From Bromus sterilis (lineage: Eukaryota; Streptophyta; Magnoliopsida; Poales; Poaceae), in contig OX465598.1 in the NCBI GenBank assembly GCA_950022295.1, forward strand, positions 6,262,001-6,326,000: DNA of 64,000 nucleotides. Reading direction: 5' to 3'. A program made the translations under genes and the position numbers. Shown one piece after another: positions 23,076 through 36,045 of this stretch. The notes beneath the pieces were generated by a model. That model saw only the letters and a list, made by a program, of their open reading frames with translations. It was not told the DNA's origin and did no database searches. The first letter of the stretch is position 1. Each line of letters starts with the position of its first letter.

Positions 23076-26000
23076 TGTAACACCCTCAGATGCTTGTAAC
23101 AGTAATCATCATCACTGTTGACTATCACTGTTTGTTAAGCACTGTTATCCCCTGTCCCTAATCAACTTTGCTTCTGCTCCATCCAAACCATGCTGGTTGG
23201 TAATCAAAACACAAATCCCAATGCATTTTGCTCATCAAGAAATCAAACCCTAGATGAAACAACCTCAAATGGAAAATAAAACAAAAGTGCTCAAATAAAG
23301 TTGTTCCAAAAATCATGGAACCATTTTTGTAAATTACCTAAAATCATTATAATCATGTTGGACCAACTTTGGTAATTTTTGGAGTTATAGAAAATTGTAA
23401 ACAATTCAAACAGTAGGTTAAAACCCCTACTTTGGGCATTTAATATTTAAAAGAAATACCTAATGAATTTATTTTGCTGCACAACTTTTTGTGGCACCTC
23501 AGTAATATATAAAACTAATTTACAAACACCAATTATATTTTTCAAAAATGCTAGGGTTAACAAGTCAATTACGGAAAAGAATTTAAATAAACAGAAAACC
23601 AGAAAATGGGAAAAACACTTAAACCTCGCCTGGGGCGAGGCCCACCTCAGCCCAGCCCGCTTCCTTTGTCTTCTTCCTCCCTCACCTGCCCCAACTGCTC
23701 CCGTACGGCCGGCCGTCGTGGATGCGCCGCTGCCAGCCCGGCCCCGCCCTCCAACTGCTCCCAGCCGCCGCTGTCGCGATAAGGATGAAGCCCTCGACCT
23801 CCTGGACGCGCTCACCCTCTCCTTCCCCTCCTCCTCCTCTCGCCATCGCCAGGGAAAGGTCCGCCCGAGCTCGCCGTCGCCATGACCGCGCCCACTCGCA
23901 GCCGGCAAGCTCCCTAGCCCTCGAAGACGTGTCCACCGGGTGCGCCGTCGTCGATTACGTCGACTACTGCGACGAATTCAAGCCGGGAGCCTCCACCCCG
24001 AGCACACGGTCATCTCCCCCAACTCCGGTCGCCGCGGCATCGCGGAGGAAATCCGGCGCCACCACGACGTCCCCGAGCCCGCTGCCAACTCCGACGCGTT
24101 CGTGGTGAGCACCCTCACCACCCCCAACCGCCCGATGAGTCCCGATAACGCCGTAGCCTTCTCTCCTAACTTGCTTGCTCCGGCCGCCGTGGCACGTCGT
24201 CGGAGTCGTCGTTTTGGTTCGTCCCAGTCCACGCCAAGTGCACCAGTAGGTCCCCCGTGTTGCGTATGCTCGATTTGGACCAGTAGCTAGCTCGAGTTCG
24301 ACCCGTATATGCATTCGCCATTGGAGCCCGACGACCTTCGCCGCCATTGATGAAGATGCGCTCACCTCCGTGCGTCCCAGCTCGCGAGACCACTCCAAAT
24401 CGACGCGGATTCGAGCTCTCCGTCGACTGCCACCAGCGGCGCCTCCAACGGCGCTCGGAATCGAGGGCTAGCTCGACCTCGCCGCCGGCGAGCCTCCGGC
24501 GAGGTTCCGGTGAGGCTGCCAGGTGGGACCCCGGTGTCAGCCAGTTGATTAGGGGTTAATCTCACCCCTAATAGTCACTGACATGTGGGTCCCATCCCAC
24601 TTAAGCACCGGTTAAAAATAACAAAACTATTAGTAAGAGTTTAGGTCACTGACAGGTGGGTCCCCTCTAATTAATTAACTTAATGATTTAGGTTAATCCA
24701 ATTAATTAAAATTTAATCACTGACATGTGGGTCCAGAGGCAATTTCTGAATTTTATAAAATGTTTTATAAATAACAGAGGCTGACATGCGGGTCCCACAT
24801 GTCAGCACTGTTCTGGATAATGTTGTGGATAATGTTTTGGATAATGTTTAAATAAATAATAAAAGAAAATCCAGAAAATCATTTAAAATGATTTAAAACT
24901 TTGAAATTCAATAACTTTTAAACCGTAACTCGGATTCAAAAACTTTATACATGAAAGTTGATCAGAAAAATACAACAAATACGAATACGCTATCTGTATG
25001 TCTACCACACCCCTCTAACAGTACGAACGTCGAACATTCCCCCTCCGGACCGCCTGTCCGATAAATTGTCCGGTACTGTTAGAGTGCCCGGATGAATTTA
25101 TTCCGAACACGAAAGTTGTCCGGAATGGTTCAAATAGCACGGATACACCCCTCTTATGTTGTTCCGGTAACCACGACACCTCCGGCTTGATCCTTCCCCC
25201 TCCGGACACCCTGTCCGGTAATCACCCGGAGCCGGCAGTTCATCCTCAGATGAATTCCCGCTCCGAGCATATTGCATTACACTGCGATAGAACCCCGTTT
25301 ACATTTCATCTGTTATGTCTTGCATTTGTATTGCTATTATTGTTGTGTATTTATTGTTTTCTTCCCCCTTTAATCTCCGGTAGACCCCGCTACTGCCGTC
25401 GACTACACCGCTGCTGAGTACGACTACGTCGTCGACGACCCTACTACTACCGTCGAGCTTGCAGGCAAGCAGAGCCATTCTCTTCCCCAGATATCGCCTA
25501 TCTTTCCGTACTATTCTTGCACTAGGCATTGTTACTGCTGCTGCTACGATTACAATCCTATTCAACTGCATAGCCTGATTTTTGTCGCCCCTTGATGTGC
25601 CTTCCTTTATCCGATGCTGCCTATTATTATTATTATGCATTATTCAGCAGTGGACCCTGCGCATTGTTAGCTAGGATTAGATAGAGGGCCGTGATCACTC
25701 AGGGAAGTGAACGCGGATATAAATATTATAACTGCACAGGTACGGTACAATGCAGACTCCGTCTAAGGCCCCTACCTGGGTTATGCCTAGTCACCTCAAG
25801 TGTGAGCTATCAAGGAGTAATCCTTGTACTCCACTCGAGGCTGACTTTGTCTTACTGCCATAGGGTACTGGAAACGGTTGTCCTTCAGGTAAGAAGTCGG
25901 GCGACCCAACGGTGCCTGCGAGAGGTATTGCGACGGGACGACAGGGAGGGCACGACCAGTGTACCGGTGTGCTTGGCCCCTGATCGTTGGCCGCGAGAGT

Positions 26001-27420
26001 TACCAACCCACGAAAGTCGAGCTCCTCCCGGAGCACACGCGAGACAAGGTAAGGAGACGGTTCACCTTGTTGGTAACCGCAGTGACTTGGTGGGACGACA
26101 GGGCAGGCACCGATGTACTGGTGGTCCTGGCTGCTGTCGTTGTCCGCGGGTCAGTTAAGTCGAGGCAACGATAACGGTTGTCACGCAGGTTAATTAAAAT
26201 GCTAAATGGTTCAGTGAATGTCTTGAGTTGGCTATATGCCATGTACGCACTACCTACCCGTGGGATTATGAGTGTGGGCTCCTCCGCTTCTTAGTGTCGT
26301 CCGAAGACTCTTCAGACGTCAGCAGTACCGCGGGCTGATTGCCGGGAAGTGCGCTGTCTTCTTTGGCTCGAGCTGTGTTGTTTTTGTTACGGCTTCCCAG
26401 CCACCCACGCACCGTGCAGGAGTACGTCAGGGTTGGGGTCCAAGGCCCTGAGTACTTAGGATTTAGACCGGCGGATGGCCTCTCTGTTGAGTTTGAAAGA
26501 TGGGCTATGAAGTGTCGGATAGCCTCGGTGGAGCGTTCCCTAACAAGGTTCCCGCCACCCTGGAGATCCGTGCGTGTAGCGTAACACAAGTGCACCCCTG
26601 CAGGGAAGAATTGATCTATCGATAGCCGTGTCCACGGTAACAGGACACTTTATGCTGAAGCTGGATCTTACCACTAGAAACTATTATTAAACTGTATGGT
26701 TCCGGGTTCCTTTCCTCGCGGGGATGTCGAGGAGGTGAACTCGGAGGCATTGTTAATTATTACAACTTATTATTATTCAATGTTGCAGCAACTTCTGCTT
26801 CATTGCTACCTTACTGTTTTATATAAACTGTTGGCTGATTCTTACCTCATGCTGCAAGACACCGTCGGAAGATGCTAGTCTTCGATAGGCCTAGCTTCTT
26901 ACCCTTGCTCTGAATTTCTGTCTTCAGTCCACTATATACAGCCTCTTCATTCCGTTGATACAATGCATAATGCTTAGTAGCGGACGTAAGACTCGCGGGT
27001 ATACTAGATACTCACCTGCTTTATTTCCTTTACTGTTTTGCCTGATCGGCCGCTGCAGCCGACGTTGGAGCCCAGGAGCAGGAGTACCTCGGAGGCGCCT
27101 ACTACGACGTCGAGTTCCCCCTTGACCAGGAGTAGTACTGTGGATTCCAGGCAGGAGGCCTCGCCTTTTCGTTCTGTATCTCTGATGTGATTTGTGCTAG
27201 CCTTCTTAAGGCAAAACTTGACTATCTATGTCTGTACTCAGATATTATGGCTTGTATAACTTATATGTTCGGGTCCGCGTGACCCCCTCTATTGTAATAT
27301 ATTTGTTTATCCTTTTGTGTTTAGTGTTGTGCTGTGATATTACCACCGTGGCACCCTAATCTCAGTCGTGTACCCTGTGTGTATGATTACTGTACACGGT
27401 CTGATTTTGGGGGCGTCACA
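23076..27420 (+). repeat. 3' LTR (4345 bp)
   Basis: Near-identical to the 5' LTR and 2 bp longer because of an extra GT near position 27,380. It is directly followed by GCCGG, the target duplication, and then by resumed CACTA subterminal sequence. Confidence 0.97.
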
Positions 27421-27425
27421 GCCGG

Positions 27426-27760
27426 CCACCGTCGGCGTAGGCCAAAAAGCCGTCGGCGTATAGCCGTCGGGCATAGGTTTTCTCGGGCTTGCCCTAAAAG
27501 CCGTCGGCGTAGGGGCCGCCGTCGGCGTACGATCTGGCCCGACGGTTTTTGTGCGGCCGTCGGCGTAGAGGCCCTCGGCGTAGCACCAGTGGGCCCCACC
27601 CTGGGCTTAACGGTCGTTAGGCCTGGTTGCCCTCTACGCCGACGGCCTGGCCGTCGGCTTAGGGTGCCACGCGGCAGGCAGTGGGGTGGCTGGGCTTCGG
27701 CCCTACGCCGACGGCCTGGTCGTCGGCTTAGGTTCCCTCCCGGCCAGGCCACGCGTCACC
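27426..27760. repeat. Left subterminal repeats of the CACTA element
   Basis: Roughly ten copies of GCCGTCGGCGTA or its inverse TACGCCGACGGC occur in both orientations. Two form a longer imperfect palindrome of the type TACGCCGACGGCC-TGG-CCGTCGGC (near 27,640 and 27,705). In En/Spm such motifs bind the TNPA protein; binding here is inference. Before the LTR insertion this block was continuous with 13555-13588. Confidence 0.85.
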
Positions 27761-28087
27761 TCCTCCTCGCGCCTGGGCAGCAGGTCTACGCCTGTTATGT
27801 TTTCCCTTTTTTTCATTTCTGGTTCATTTCCTGCATATTTAAAATTCTCATAAGCATATAGCCATTATATTATTCATACCTAGATCAGAGCCAGGCATTA
27901 TAGGCATTTATATTACAAATGCACATTGACAAAGACCAAACAATGCAAAATAAGAGACATAGTATAACAACATCTTATACATATATAGCATAACAAGTTC
28001 CAAACATGCAAAATAAGAGACATAGTATGGATACAAAGTATAACAACATCCCAAACATCGTTTCGGTACAAACGAGACCTCTACACG
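27761..28087. other. CACTA interior left of the TNP1-like gene
   Basis: A short AT-rich stretch follows the subterminal repeats and probably holds the 3' UTR of the TNP1-like gene. It includes two near-copies of AAACATGCAAAATAAGAGACATAG. No gene is seen. Confidence 0.5.
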
Positions 28088-30550
28088 TCAGCTCATCGCG
28101 TCCGGAGAGGGAGTCGAACCAGCACCGGAAGCAGGTGATCCCGCGCCACCATGAACCGGTGTGCTCTCGTGCGAGGCACCACTACCACCGGGGCCAGGGT
28201 GCGCCGGTGTGACCGCGCGGGACGCCGACGGCGAGGCAGCAGCACGACCAAAGGGTCCAGTCCCGGAGGCTCCCGTTCCCTACACGTTTGAGCAATAGTT
28301 AGCAACCGCCAAGGCACATGAAAGTTGTAGCAACTGATTGGGCAAGTAAATTACCGGGGTTAAGCCGGTGTAGTAGTAGTTCTGGGCGAACTCTTCCTTC
28401 GATACAAACTCCGGCTTAAGCCCGGCTCGAGGAGGTCGTGGCGGTATATCGATGAGCACTCTCTAGAGCCTGCAAGATAGTTAACATGTCAGGCATTGCA
28501 CAAAAGTATGAAAATTGAGACTTGTCATCTTTTGAAAAAAAGAAAGGTTGGAACTTACAACTTCTTTTGCCTCTTTCCACTCGTCGTGTATTTGTGCTCT
28601 CTGTCTCCACTGCGCAAGGTCCACCAAATAGGCGTCGTTGTGGGCCGTGTAGGCCGCCTCGAAAGCAGCCTACAATTACAAAAATTGAACCATCTCATCA
28701 ACTAAGCCACCGAGGAAGTAGTATTGTCACAGAAAGGATGGAAATGAGAGAAACTTACATCGTAGCCAGTCTGGGAAGGCCGTCGTCGAGGAGGCGGTGC
28801 GGGGTCGTCGGGACCGAGGGTAGCCTTGATCCGCGTGAGGCTCAAATTGGGACTGCGCGGGGTCATCTTATCCATGACCTTTAGACGGCCGTGCTGAAAG
28901 CCTCCCCCAGACACGACCAACGCTCTGGGGTCGGGTTCCGCACTTCTAGGGTCATCCAACTCCGGATTAAAAGCGATCATCGCCTCGAGGTAGTTAGCAC
29001 CGTCCTCCTGGGCAGTGCCGAAGTACTCGGGAAGCTGAGGCTGAGGCTGGGAGAGATCGGGCGCCATCATCCTCATCGAGTCCCATGACTCATATGAGCT
29101 GACAGGCCTCCCTAGTTTATCCTCCTGCATCGCCAAAGAGATTTTATGAGTACCAAGTAGGAACATGCATGAGGGGAAATAAAAGCAGGTTGTTCCATGT
29201 ATGTGTATACCAGCTTGGCCTTGTAGCGCTCACTGCCTAGGTTTCCAGCCCGATGTGTCCCCCCGCTGCCGCGGTTCGCCTTGTTCCGCTCGCTCAAGGC
29301 GTTCCACTCCTCGTCTTCCCCGCACCACCTCGTAGTCAACGCCCTCCATGCCTCCTCCTTGCCATAGGCCCAATCGGGCCTAACCTGAAAAATCAATACG
29401 CATGTGAAGAACAGATGATGCAATTGCAACTTAGCATTAACATATAATCTCATCGACAATTTACTTACCTCGTCGTACTGTTCCGCGCTCATCGTCGAGC
29501 GTGACTTGACATTCTCGTGCTTCGGCAACGGCTAGCCCGATTTCGCCATGTTGTATTGACTCCTGGCGGTATGACCCTGGTTATAGAACTGCTGATTAGT
29601 CAACCTCTTACAATGAGCCTGCAGTGTCTTGTTCGCCGTCGCCTGGTGCTCCGGAGCCACCCTATAAAATCTCTGAAATCATGCATAAAAAAAGTGTGGG
29701 ATTCATGAGTTAGCATGGCGGGGTCATCAACTATGAACAAAAAAAGTGTGAAGAGTCATGATTTTGCCTTACCCAAAACTTATTGATCACGTCGTCAGAA
29801 GCTTTCCCGTAGGGGGGACAATCTGCGAGCTCGTAGTGTCTCCAAGTCGTGGCTAGCTTCCTCTCGCCTTTGTCTGTGGTGTAGAAGCCCGGCAAAAACT
29901 TCCTAATGATAGCTCCAAGCATGCAGCCAGGGACTCGGGTCCCCGCAGGATGAAGCCAATTGCTGCACAAGAATCAAACATTAGTACATGCCAAGTTGGT
30001 ATCAACGAAATGAAACTATAGCCACTTACTCAGTTCTAGTAGGTTCAATGAGGGTCCGAGCCTCCGGGGAAGGCTCCTCCTTAGGGACTTCTGTTTCCCC
30101 ACGAACCTTTGCCTTCTTCGTCGACGCACTCGATGGCCCCGACGCAGTCACCATCTCCTCGTCTCGAGACTCCGCTTCCAAGTCTCGAGAGTTAATCTCC
30201 TCGTCTGGAGACTCCGAGAACGCGGTCTGTGAAGCCACGTCGCCGGAAGCGGAGGGTATGTCACTTAGAAGGACGGTACCTCGCCCTCGTCCTCGACCTC
30301 GTCCTCGGCCTCCTGCAATCGGAAAAGATAAACAATTAAGAAGCATGTTGAAAAATAAATACCAAGCATAATGAAGATGCAATGTACCTCCTCGGTCTCA
30401 CCTCGGGGGACGTCCCCCTCTTCCTCCTCCTCGTCCTGCATCCCCTCCTCCTCCTACCTCCTCGGCGCCGTACCTTGAGGTGTTTGCTCTTCCACTCTTC
30501 GTCTTCTTTATCCCCTGAAGCAAGGACTGCCGGTATGCCTTGCCACTCAT
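28088..30550 (-). pseudogene. TNP1/TNPA-like protein of the CACTA element (plant transposase, Ptta/En/Spm family), two stops
   Basis: A nine-exon model with GT-AG junctions and consistent phases spans 597 codons. Exons: 30388-30550, 30030-30312, 29773-29962, 29469-29672, 29211-29384, 28759-29124, 28559-28669, 28355-28462, 28088-28279. Exon 3 (CMLGAIIRKFLPGFY) and the region holding WNALSERNKANR resemble the Ptta/En/Spm plant transposase family, the second protein of CACTA elements, which binds subterminal repeats. The second exon has an RG-repeat. Two codons are stops: TGA at 30398-30400 and TAG at 29532-29534. The first depends on the choice of donor; the second lies in mid exon and is firm. 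The C-terminus is Gly/Ser/Pro-rich. Likely inactive, unless the transcript is spliced differently. Confidence 0.75.
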
Positions 30551-30855
30551 ATTGGCCAATCACCTGCATTGAGAGAAATAAAACAATTAAGCATAAAGAC
30601 GCAATGCAATTAAGAAGCATAAAGACGCAATGCAATTAAGATGAAAATAAATACTAATACTCGTCATCACTCTCAGGCTCGGGATCCTCGCACGGTGGAG
30701 ACTCATCATTGTCATGGAACATAGAGTATTTTAAATAGCACGTGCATATCGACAAGATACAAAATAACATCATCATCAATTCATCGTAGCACATCCGCAC
30801 ACAATCATCATCATCATCCAAAATAACATACATATAGTATCGAGATACATAAATA

Positions 30856-33800
30856 CTAATAATAATCATCATCACTCTGAGGCTCATTCTCATCTCCATC
30901 ATCACTATCACTATCACGTGCGTATAAAGCGTCGGGATCCTCGGACGGTGGAGGCTCATCATCATCATCACTCTGAGGCTCATCATTGGCATGTGCCTTG
31001 TTGAGCATCTCTATGTCACTTATATCCGTGACTATCTCACCACAAGTGTGTGCATCGTTCTCGAGGTCCTTAAGACCTTCTAAGCCAAAGTCCCCAAAGT
31101 TCTCTTGCTCTTGATAGAAAATTCCCTCGTATGTTTGAGGGTTAATGTTGTTGTAATCGTCCTCGGAGGGCATGGGTAGTTTACCATGTGGCGATACCTG
31201 GTACACGACTTCCCAGCCCTGGAGGTATTCTTTCTGGCATGGGTAGGGCAAGTAATAAACTTGCTTCGCTTGGTGAGCCACAACAAAGACATCGGATCCG
31301 CTATAGGTGGTTGAAGTCCTAACTTCAACTAACCCAATGGAAGGGGTATTTTTGTGTCCATGGTGTGGATCGAACCAGTGGCATCTGAACACAACGAGAT
31401 TGAGTTCTACGGGCCCATTGTTGAACGTCAGCTCGTATACATTCTGCAACCTTCCGTAGTAATCAAAGTCATCTTGTCCCTTGGTGAAGACCCCGATATT
31501 TATAGTTTTTGCACCCGGGCGACTATTTTGGTGGCCCTCTGTATGAAAGCAATACCCATTCACATCATACTTCTCATACATGTTGACTTTACTGTTAAAA
31601 CCCTGAGAGACACATCTCAACTCATCCGACATCATCACTATGGGATCAGCTCCCTACAAGTTTAGTACGAATCGTGCATTAGTTACGTGTAATAAGAGGG
31701 CCAAGTTGTCAGGTAATTAAGAGGGATAGGTTACGGATTACCTTTTCCCTGAACCATGACGTGAAACTTCTTCCCGGGGCACCCCCTTTCAGAAGAGCAT
31801 CCAACTGCGCAGCATCGGGATCTGTTGGTCCCGGCCACACCTCATCCACGAATTGGCTAGAAGGAGAAAATACGTATTAGAACGAAACCGAGTTACCAGT
31901 TGCAAAGTAATTAAGTCGCCATTTTACCTAAGGAAACTGGGCACCTCCTCCTCCTCCTCCTCCCCGCTCTCTTTCTTCTGGTCCTCCACCACTTCCCCCA
32001 TGTTCATAAGCACATAGAGCATTATGCACTCCTTATCTTGGTTGGACAAGGTATTTGGTTTTGCGCCACCGGCCTTGCCACCGGGAAACTTGAAGAGGAG
32101 GAGCTTGGGGTCACGCTTGGGCTCGTCGACATTGTACCGAGGTACCTGGTTATGCATAGTGGGAACTTCATCCACATAGTACGCTGTCGTGGCGTTTGCT
32201 ATCTCCTGGAGGATAGTTGCCTCAGCTATGCATGCTTCAATCTTATTTTTGTTTCCACATTTGAGCCGAATATACTTGAACTCTCTCTCAATACAAAACT
32301 GCCAACGAAACTGCACCGGTCCACCCAAGAGTGCCTCGTTCGAGAGATGCACAATGAGATGTAGCATTGGAGTAAAGAAGCCTGGCGGAAATATCTTCTC
32401 TAACTTGCATAGCAACTCCGGCACTAGATCATGCAGCTTCTCAATCATCACGGGACATATCTGCTTAGCACAGACCGTGCGGAAGAAATGGCTCAACTCC
32501 GCTAGCACTCGCCAGATACGCTCAGGGAGATAACCTCGAAGCATCACCGGCATCAATCGCTCAATCCATATATGATAGTCGTGACTCTTCATCCCAGTGA
32601 CTTTTCCCTTCTCAATATTGACTCCCTTACTTATATTCGAACAATAACCATCAGGAAACATAACGACGTATTTCAGCCACGTGAATGACTCCTTCTTTTG
32701 GTCCTTATCAAGCACAAACTGTGAATGCGGCTTCAACCACCCTTTTCGTTTGCCTTCAGGAGGCTGCATGTGTTGTCTCGGCCTATCACACAGCTCCTTA
32801 ACATCGACTCTAGCCTTGAAATTATCCTTTGTCTTCTTAGAAATGTTCAGGATTATGTTAAAAAGGGACTCTGCGACATTCTTTTCGGTGTGCATCACAT
32901 CGATGTTATGGGGAAGTGCTAATTCGTGATAATAGTCGAGCTTCATTATGCCTGCCTCGTGAGTCCAGTTGTGCTCCTTACCATATCCGACAAATACTGG
33001 GACACCGGATTCAGAACGCACGAGAGCGGCTAGCTCGGCCTTAACAGCTGCACCATTGAACGTTGGTATCTGTCTTTCTTCAAGCACAACTTTGCCCTTC
33101 TTGAAGTTCCTTCTGTCCTGTCTGAACGGATGATCTCCTTTGAGAAACGCCCGATGCGTGTCAAAGGCGGAATATTTTTTACCCGCTTTTAGCCAAAGGA
33201 ACTCAAGTAGTTGCCTGCACACTGGGCATGGCCACTTACCAGCTGTACAGTGGCCGCAGAATAGGGCATACGCAGGCATGTCGTGCATGGAATATTGGTA
33301 CCAAACTTTCATGAAGAAGTTTGACTTCGATGCACAGTCGTATGTCAACGTTGGGTGGTGCCAAGAGTGGTTCAGATCATCCACAAGCGGCTGCATGTAG
33401 ACACTCAAATTCTTCCCCGGGTAGTCAGGCCCTGGAATGATCAACGTCAAGAATATGGTATTCCTTTGCATTAGGGCTGGGGGAGGGAGATTGAGCGGAA
33501 TAACAAACACCGGCCAACAGCTGTACGAGGAACTCGACATGCCATATGGATTGAATCCATCCATAGATATGGCAATTCTGCAGTGCCGGGCCTCTGCCGC
33601 CAGATCGGGGTGGTCTTCATCGAACTTCTTCCATGCCCTGCCATCAGATGGATGTCCCATTGTCTCACGTCCGTGCTCGTCAGGGTATCTCTTCCCGTCC
33701 TTGTGCCACGTCATCTGTTTGGCAGACTCCAAGGTCATGTAAAGCCGCTGGATTCTTTTTATGAATGGGAGATAACGAAGAATCGAAGCGGGGACCTTTG

Positions 33801-34587
33801 TCTGCACCTTGGGCTCACCATCAGCTCCCTTGGACTCAAGATACCTAGAGGCCCCACACAAGCTACAGTACTTGTCATCCGCAAACTGTTTCCAAAACAG
33901 AAGGCAACCTTTTGGACAACAATCTATCTTTATGTAGTCCATGCTGAGCGCTCGCGTGATTTTCTTGCATTCGTACAAGGTTTTAGGCAGACAATGACCA
34001 TCGGGCAACGTGTTAGCATGTCTTACCAGAGTGGCTTCAAAGCATGAACGGGTCATGTTGAACTGGAGCTTTGAGGCTAGTGCTTGCGAGATGGTATCGA
34101 GCTGAGAAACATTTGCACCCGGGTACAGAGGCCTCTTAGCCGATTCCATCATATCATAGAACGCCTTAGCGGATGGCTCGGGATCCTGTGGTTCAGGCGG
34201 TTGCTCCGGTTCCGGCGGTCCCTCTGGTTCAGCACAAGGTGGAGACTCCGGCATGGCATCACGGAAATCCTCCAGCAACTTTCGCATGCCATCGTACTCT
34301 ATGCCATCGATCCGCTGCCGCATCACGTCAACTCTATCACGTTCATTCTGACTAAAGTCAACCGTCGTGAGGAAGCCCGACATATACCCATAAGCCCAAA
34401 GGTGTTGTTTCATAACCTCCTTTCTAGCGCGATGACGGTTTCTGCAACGGACGCAAGGGCAACGGGGTTCAAGTGTCTTTGGACCACGGGCTATATCCTG
34501 CACTACCATAGCGGTCTTCCATGTCCACTCATCTGTTCTGTCAACAGCACTAGTACGGCCACTATACATCCACCGATTATCAGCCAT
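30856..34587 (-). CDS. TNP2-type CACTA transposase
   Basis: Three exons (31928-34587, 31742-31856, 30856-31653) join in phase into 1190 residues with no stop. The ATG at 34587 (MADNRWMYSGR) was chosen over one 51 bp upstream because it starts the transposase-associated domain, which has Cys residues in CPCVRCRN. The TNP2 core follows, including MDGFNPYGMSSSSYSCWPV and DMPAYALFCGH. Next comes a DUF4218-type region (FFRTVCAKQICPVM and IVHLSNEALLGGPVQFRW). Exon 3 carries a DUF4216-type domain (VVFRCHWFDPHHG) and an acidic, Asp-rich tail. TNP2 is the catalytic transposase that cuts CACTA ends. It looks intact, unlike its partner gene, and could act in trans on related elements. Family assignment is firm; activity is untested. 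Confidence 0.9.
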
Positions 34588-34639
34588 CCTCTTCTGCTTT
34601 ATTGAGAGCCAAACGACAAACATAGCATTTAATATCAAA

Positions 34640-35660
34640 CGGGAGATTAAAATGCTTCATTTTTTACGCATGCATCAACCTACATGTCTAATAGGAAAGT
34701 GGGTCCTAACCGGCCGCCGGATCCGTAGATTGGGTAAGTTCTCCCTGACTCTACCCCGATCCGAGCAGAATTTCGGCAGCACCTCCCCGCTGCTCTCCCG
34801 ATACACGTCTCGACTAAAATCCGAGAGAATGTGCATCCGGAGAACAACGAGGAGGCGCCGCCGAAATCCTGTCTCGGATCGAGGAAGAGCCAGCGAGAAC
34901 CATACCCAACTGCGAATCCGCCGACTGCCCGATAAAAGCCATAAGCGTTACGGTTCAAAATATGCGAGACCACTAATGCATATTTATCCGCGTAACGCTT
35001 ACAGTCGGGATGACGCCTAGGTGACGCGACTTGACTTGGTGATCTAGACATGAAAATAAACCTACCTACATAAGACGGGTGAACGGATTCTCACCCTTGA
35101 AGCGTGATCGACGACGGGGGTGCGAGGCGACGAAGGGGGCTCCGAGACGGCGGCGGCTCCAAGATAGTCTGTAATTATCATATAAACAACAATTTAGTCT
35201 CAGATTCTCAATAATTTACACATATCACAAAAAAAATTAGGTCGTGACTATCACTAAGAAAAAAAAAGGTCCTAAAGATGTTGTAAACCGACACTAGGTC
35301 ATGATTCCTACCCTAGAACACCACACTTACCACATCACACCACACCACGCCATTTTTATGCTTATTTACCTGAAGCAACGATTGAGTAGTATTGATTTTC
35401 AACAAGGCATCACGGGATAACGGCGGGTGCGAAACATTTAGGGGGTACTCATATCACGCGAGTAATCGTCTATGTTGTTCTAATGGTGATTGTGATTTCA
35501 TAAAACTCTATTCTCCTCTTAATTAATATATAAGGCAAATATTTTGCCACCGTTTCTACCTATGAACACATGGCAATACAAGTGATACTCTAAATCATGC
35601 AATACAATTAGCAGTACTGACATCATCATGGGATTTTTTTTGCAAAAAAAAGTTCAACTG
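34640..35660. other. CACTA interior upstream of TNP2
   Basis: This is the likely promoter and leader of the TNP2 gene. It contains mixed-composition DNA and an AT-rich portion (35,170-35,630). Frames of about 120 codons on opposite strands at 34,650-35,050 mirror each other and have no recognisable domain. I see no separate gene. Confidence 0.5.
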
Positions 35661-35664
35661 CTCA

Positions 35665-36010
35665 CCGAGGAGGGGAGGGCCGTAGTGTGGCGCTGGGGGC
35701 GAGGGAGCTCCGGGAGGCGGGTCGGAGGCGGGGCTCAGCGGAGGAGGAGCGACGGCGGAGGGGGCTCGCCGGAGCAGGAGCAACGGCGGAGGGGGCTCGG
35801 CGGGGAGGTGCTCGCGCGGTGGAGGAAGGGCTCGGCGGCGGGGCGGTTCGGTGGAGGAGGGGCTCGGCGGCAGGGCGGCCGGCGGCGGCAGGGTCGGGGT
35901 CGTGGTCGGCCGGCGGCAAAAGGGGTCGGGTCGGGGTCGCGGTCGGCCGGCGGCGGGAGGGGTCGGGGTGGTCGGATCTCGATTTGGGAGAGTGGAGAGA
36001 CAACGGTTGA
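35665..36010. repeat. GC-rich degenerate minisatellite (CGGCGG/GGGTCGG)
   Basis: About 350 bp are built from variants of GGCGGAGGGGGCTCGGCGG and GGTCGGCCGGCGGC. The G-rich strand is plus. Overlapping long frames in all phases are a composition effect. Its place between the TNP2 leader and an internal copy of the subterminal motif suggests a promoter or 5' UTR role, which is inference. Confidence 0.7.
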
Positions 36011-36045
36011 CCCAGGGGGTCCTGGTCGGGATGTGGGGACGGGGA

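Larger units (their letters stand above)
13589..27420 (+). mobile_element. Complete Ty3/gypsy chromovirus-type LTR retrotransposon
   Basis: The element starts TGTAACACCC, ends GGGGGCGTCACA, and is flanked by the 5-bp duplication GCCGG (13584-13588 and 27421-27425). Order: 5' LTR, methionine-tRNA primer site, gag-pol with integrase after RT/RNase H (gypsy order), polypurine tract, 3' LTR. A C-terminal chromodomain places it with plant chromoviruses, most like the Tekay/Del group. It sits 29 bp inside the left end of the CACTA element and so is younger than it. Total length is 13.8 kb, of which 8.7 kb is LTR. I did not assign a named Triticeae family. Confidence 0.97.

Noticed and set aside
27334..27861. 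Frames across the right LTR border and CACTA repeats (175 and 121 codons)
   Set aside because: They cross an element boundary and consist of translated subterminal repeats (Arg/Pro-rich).
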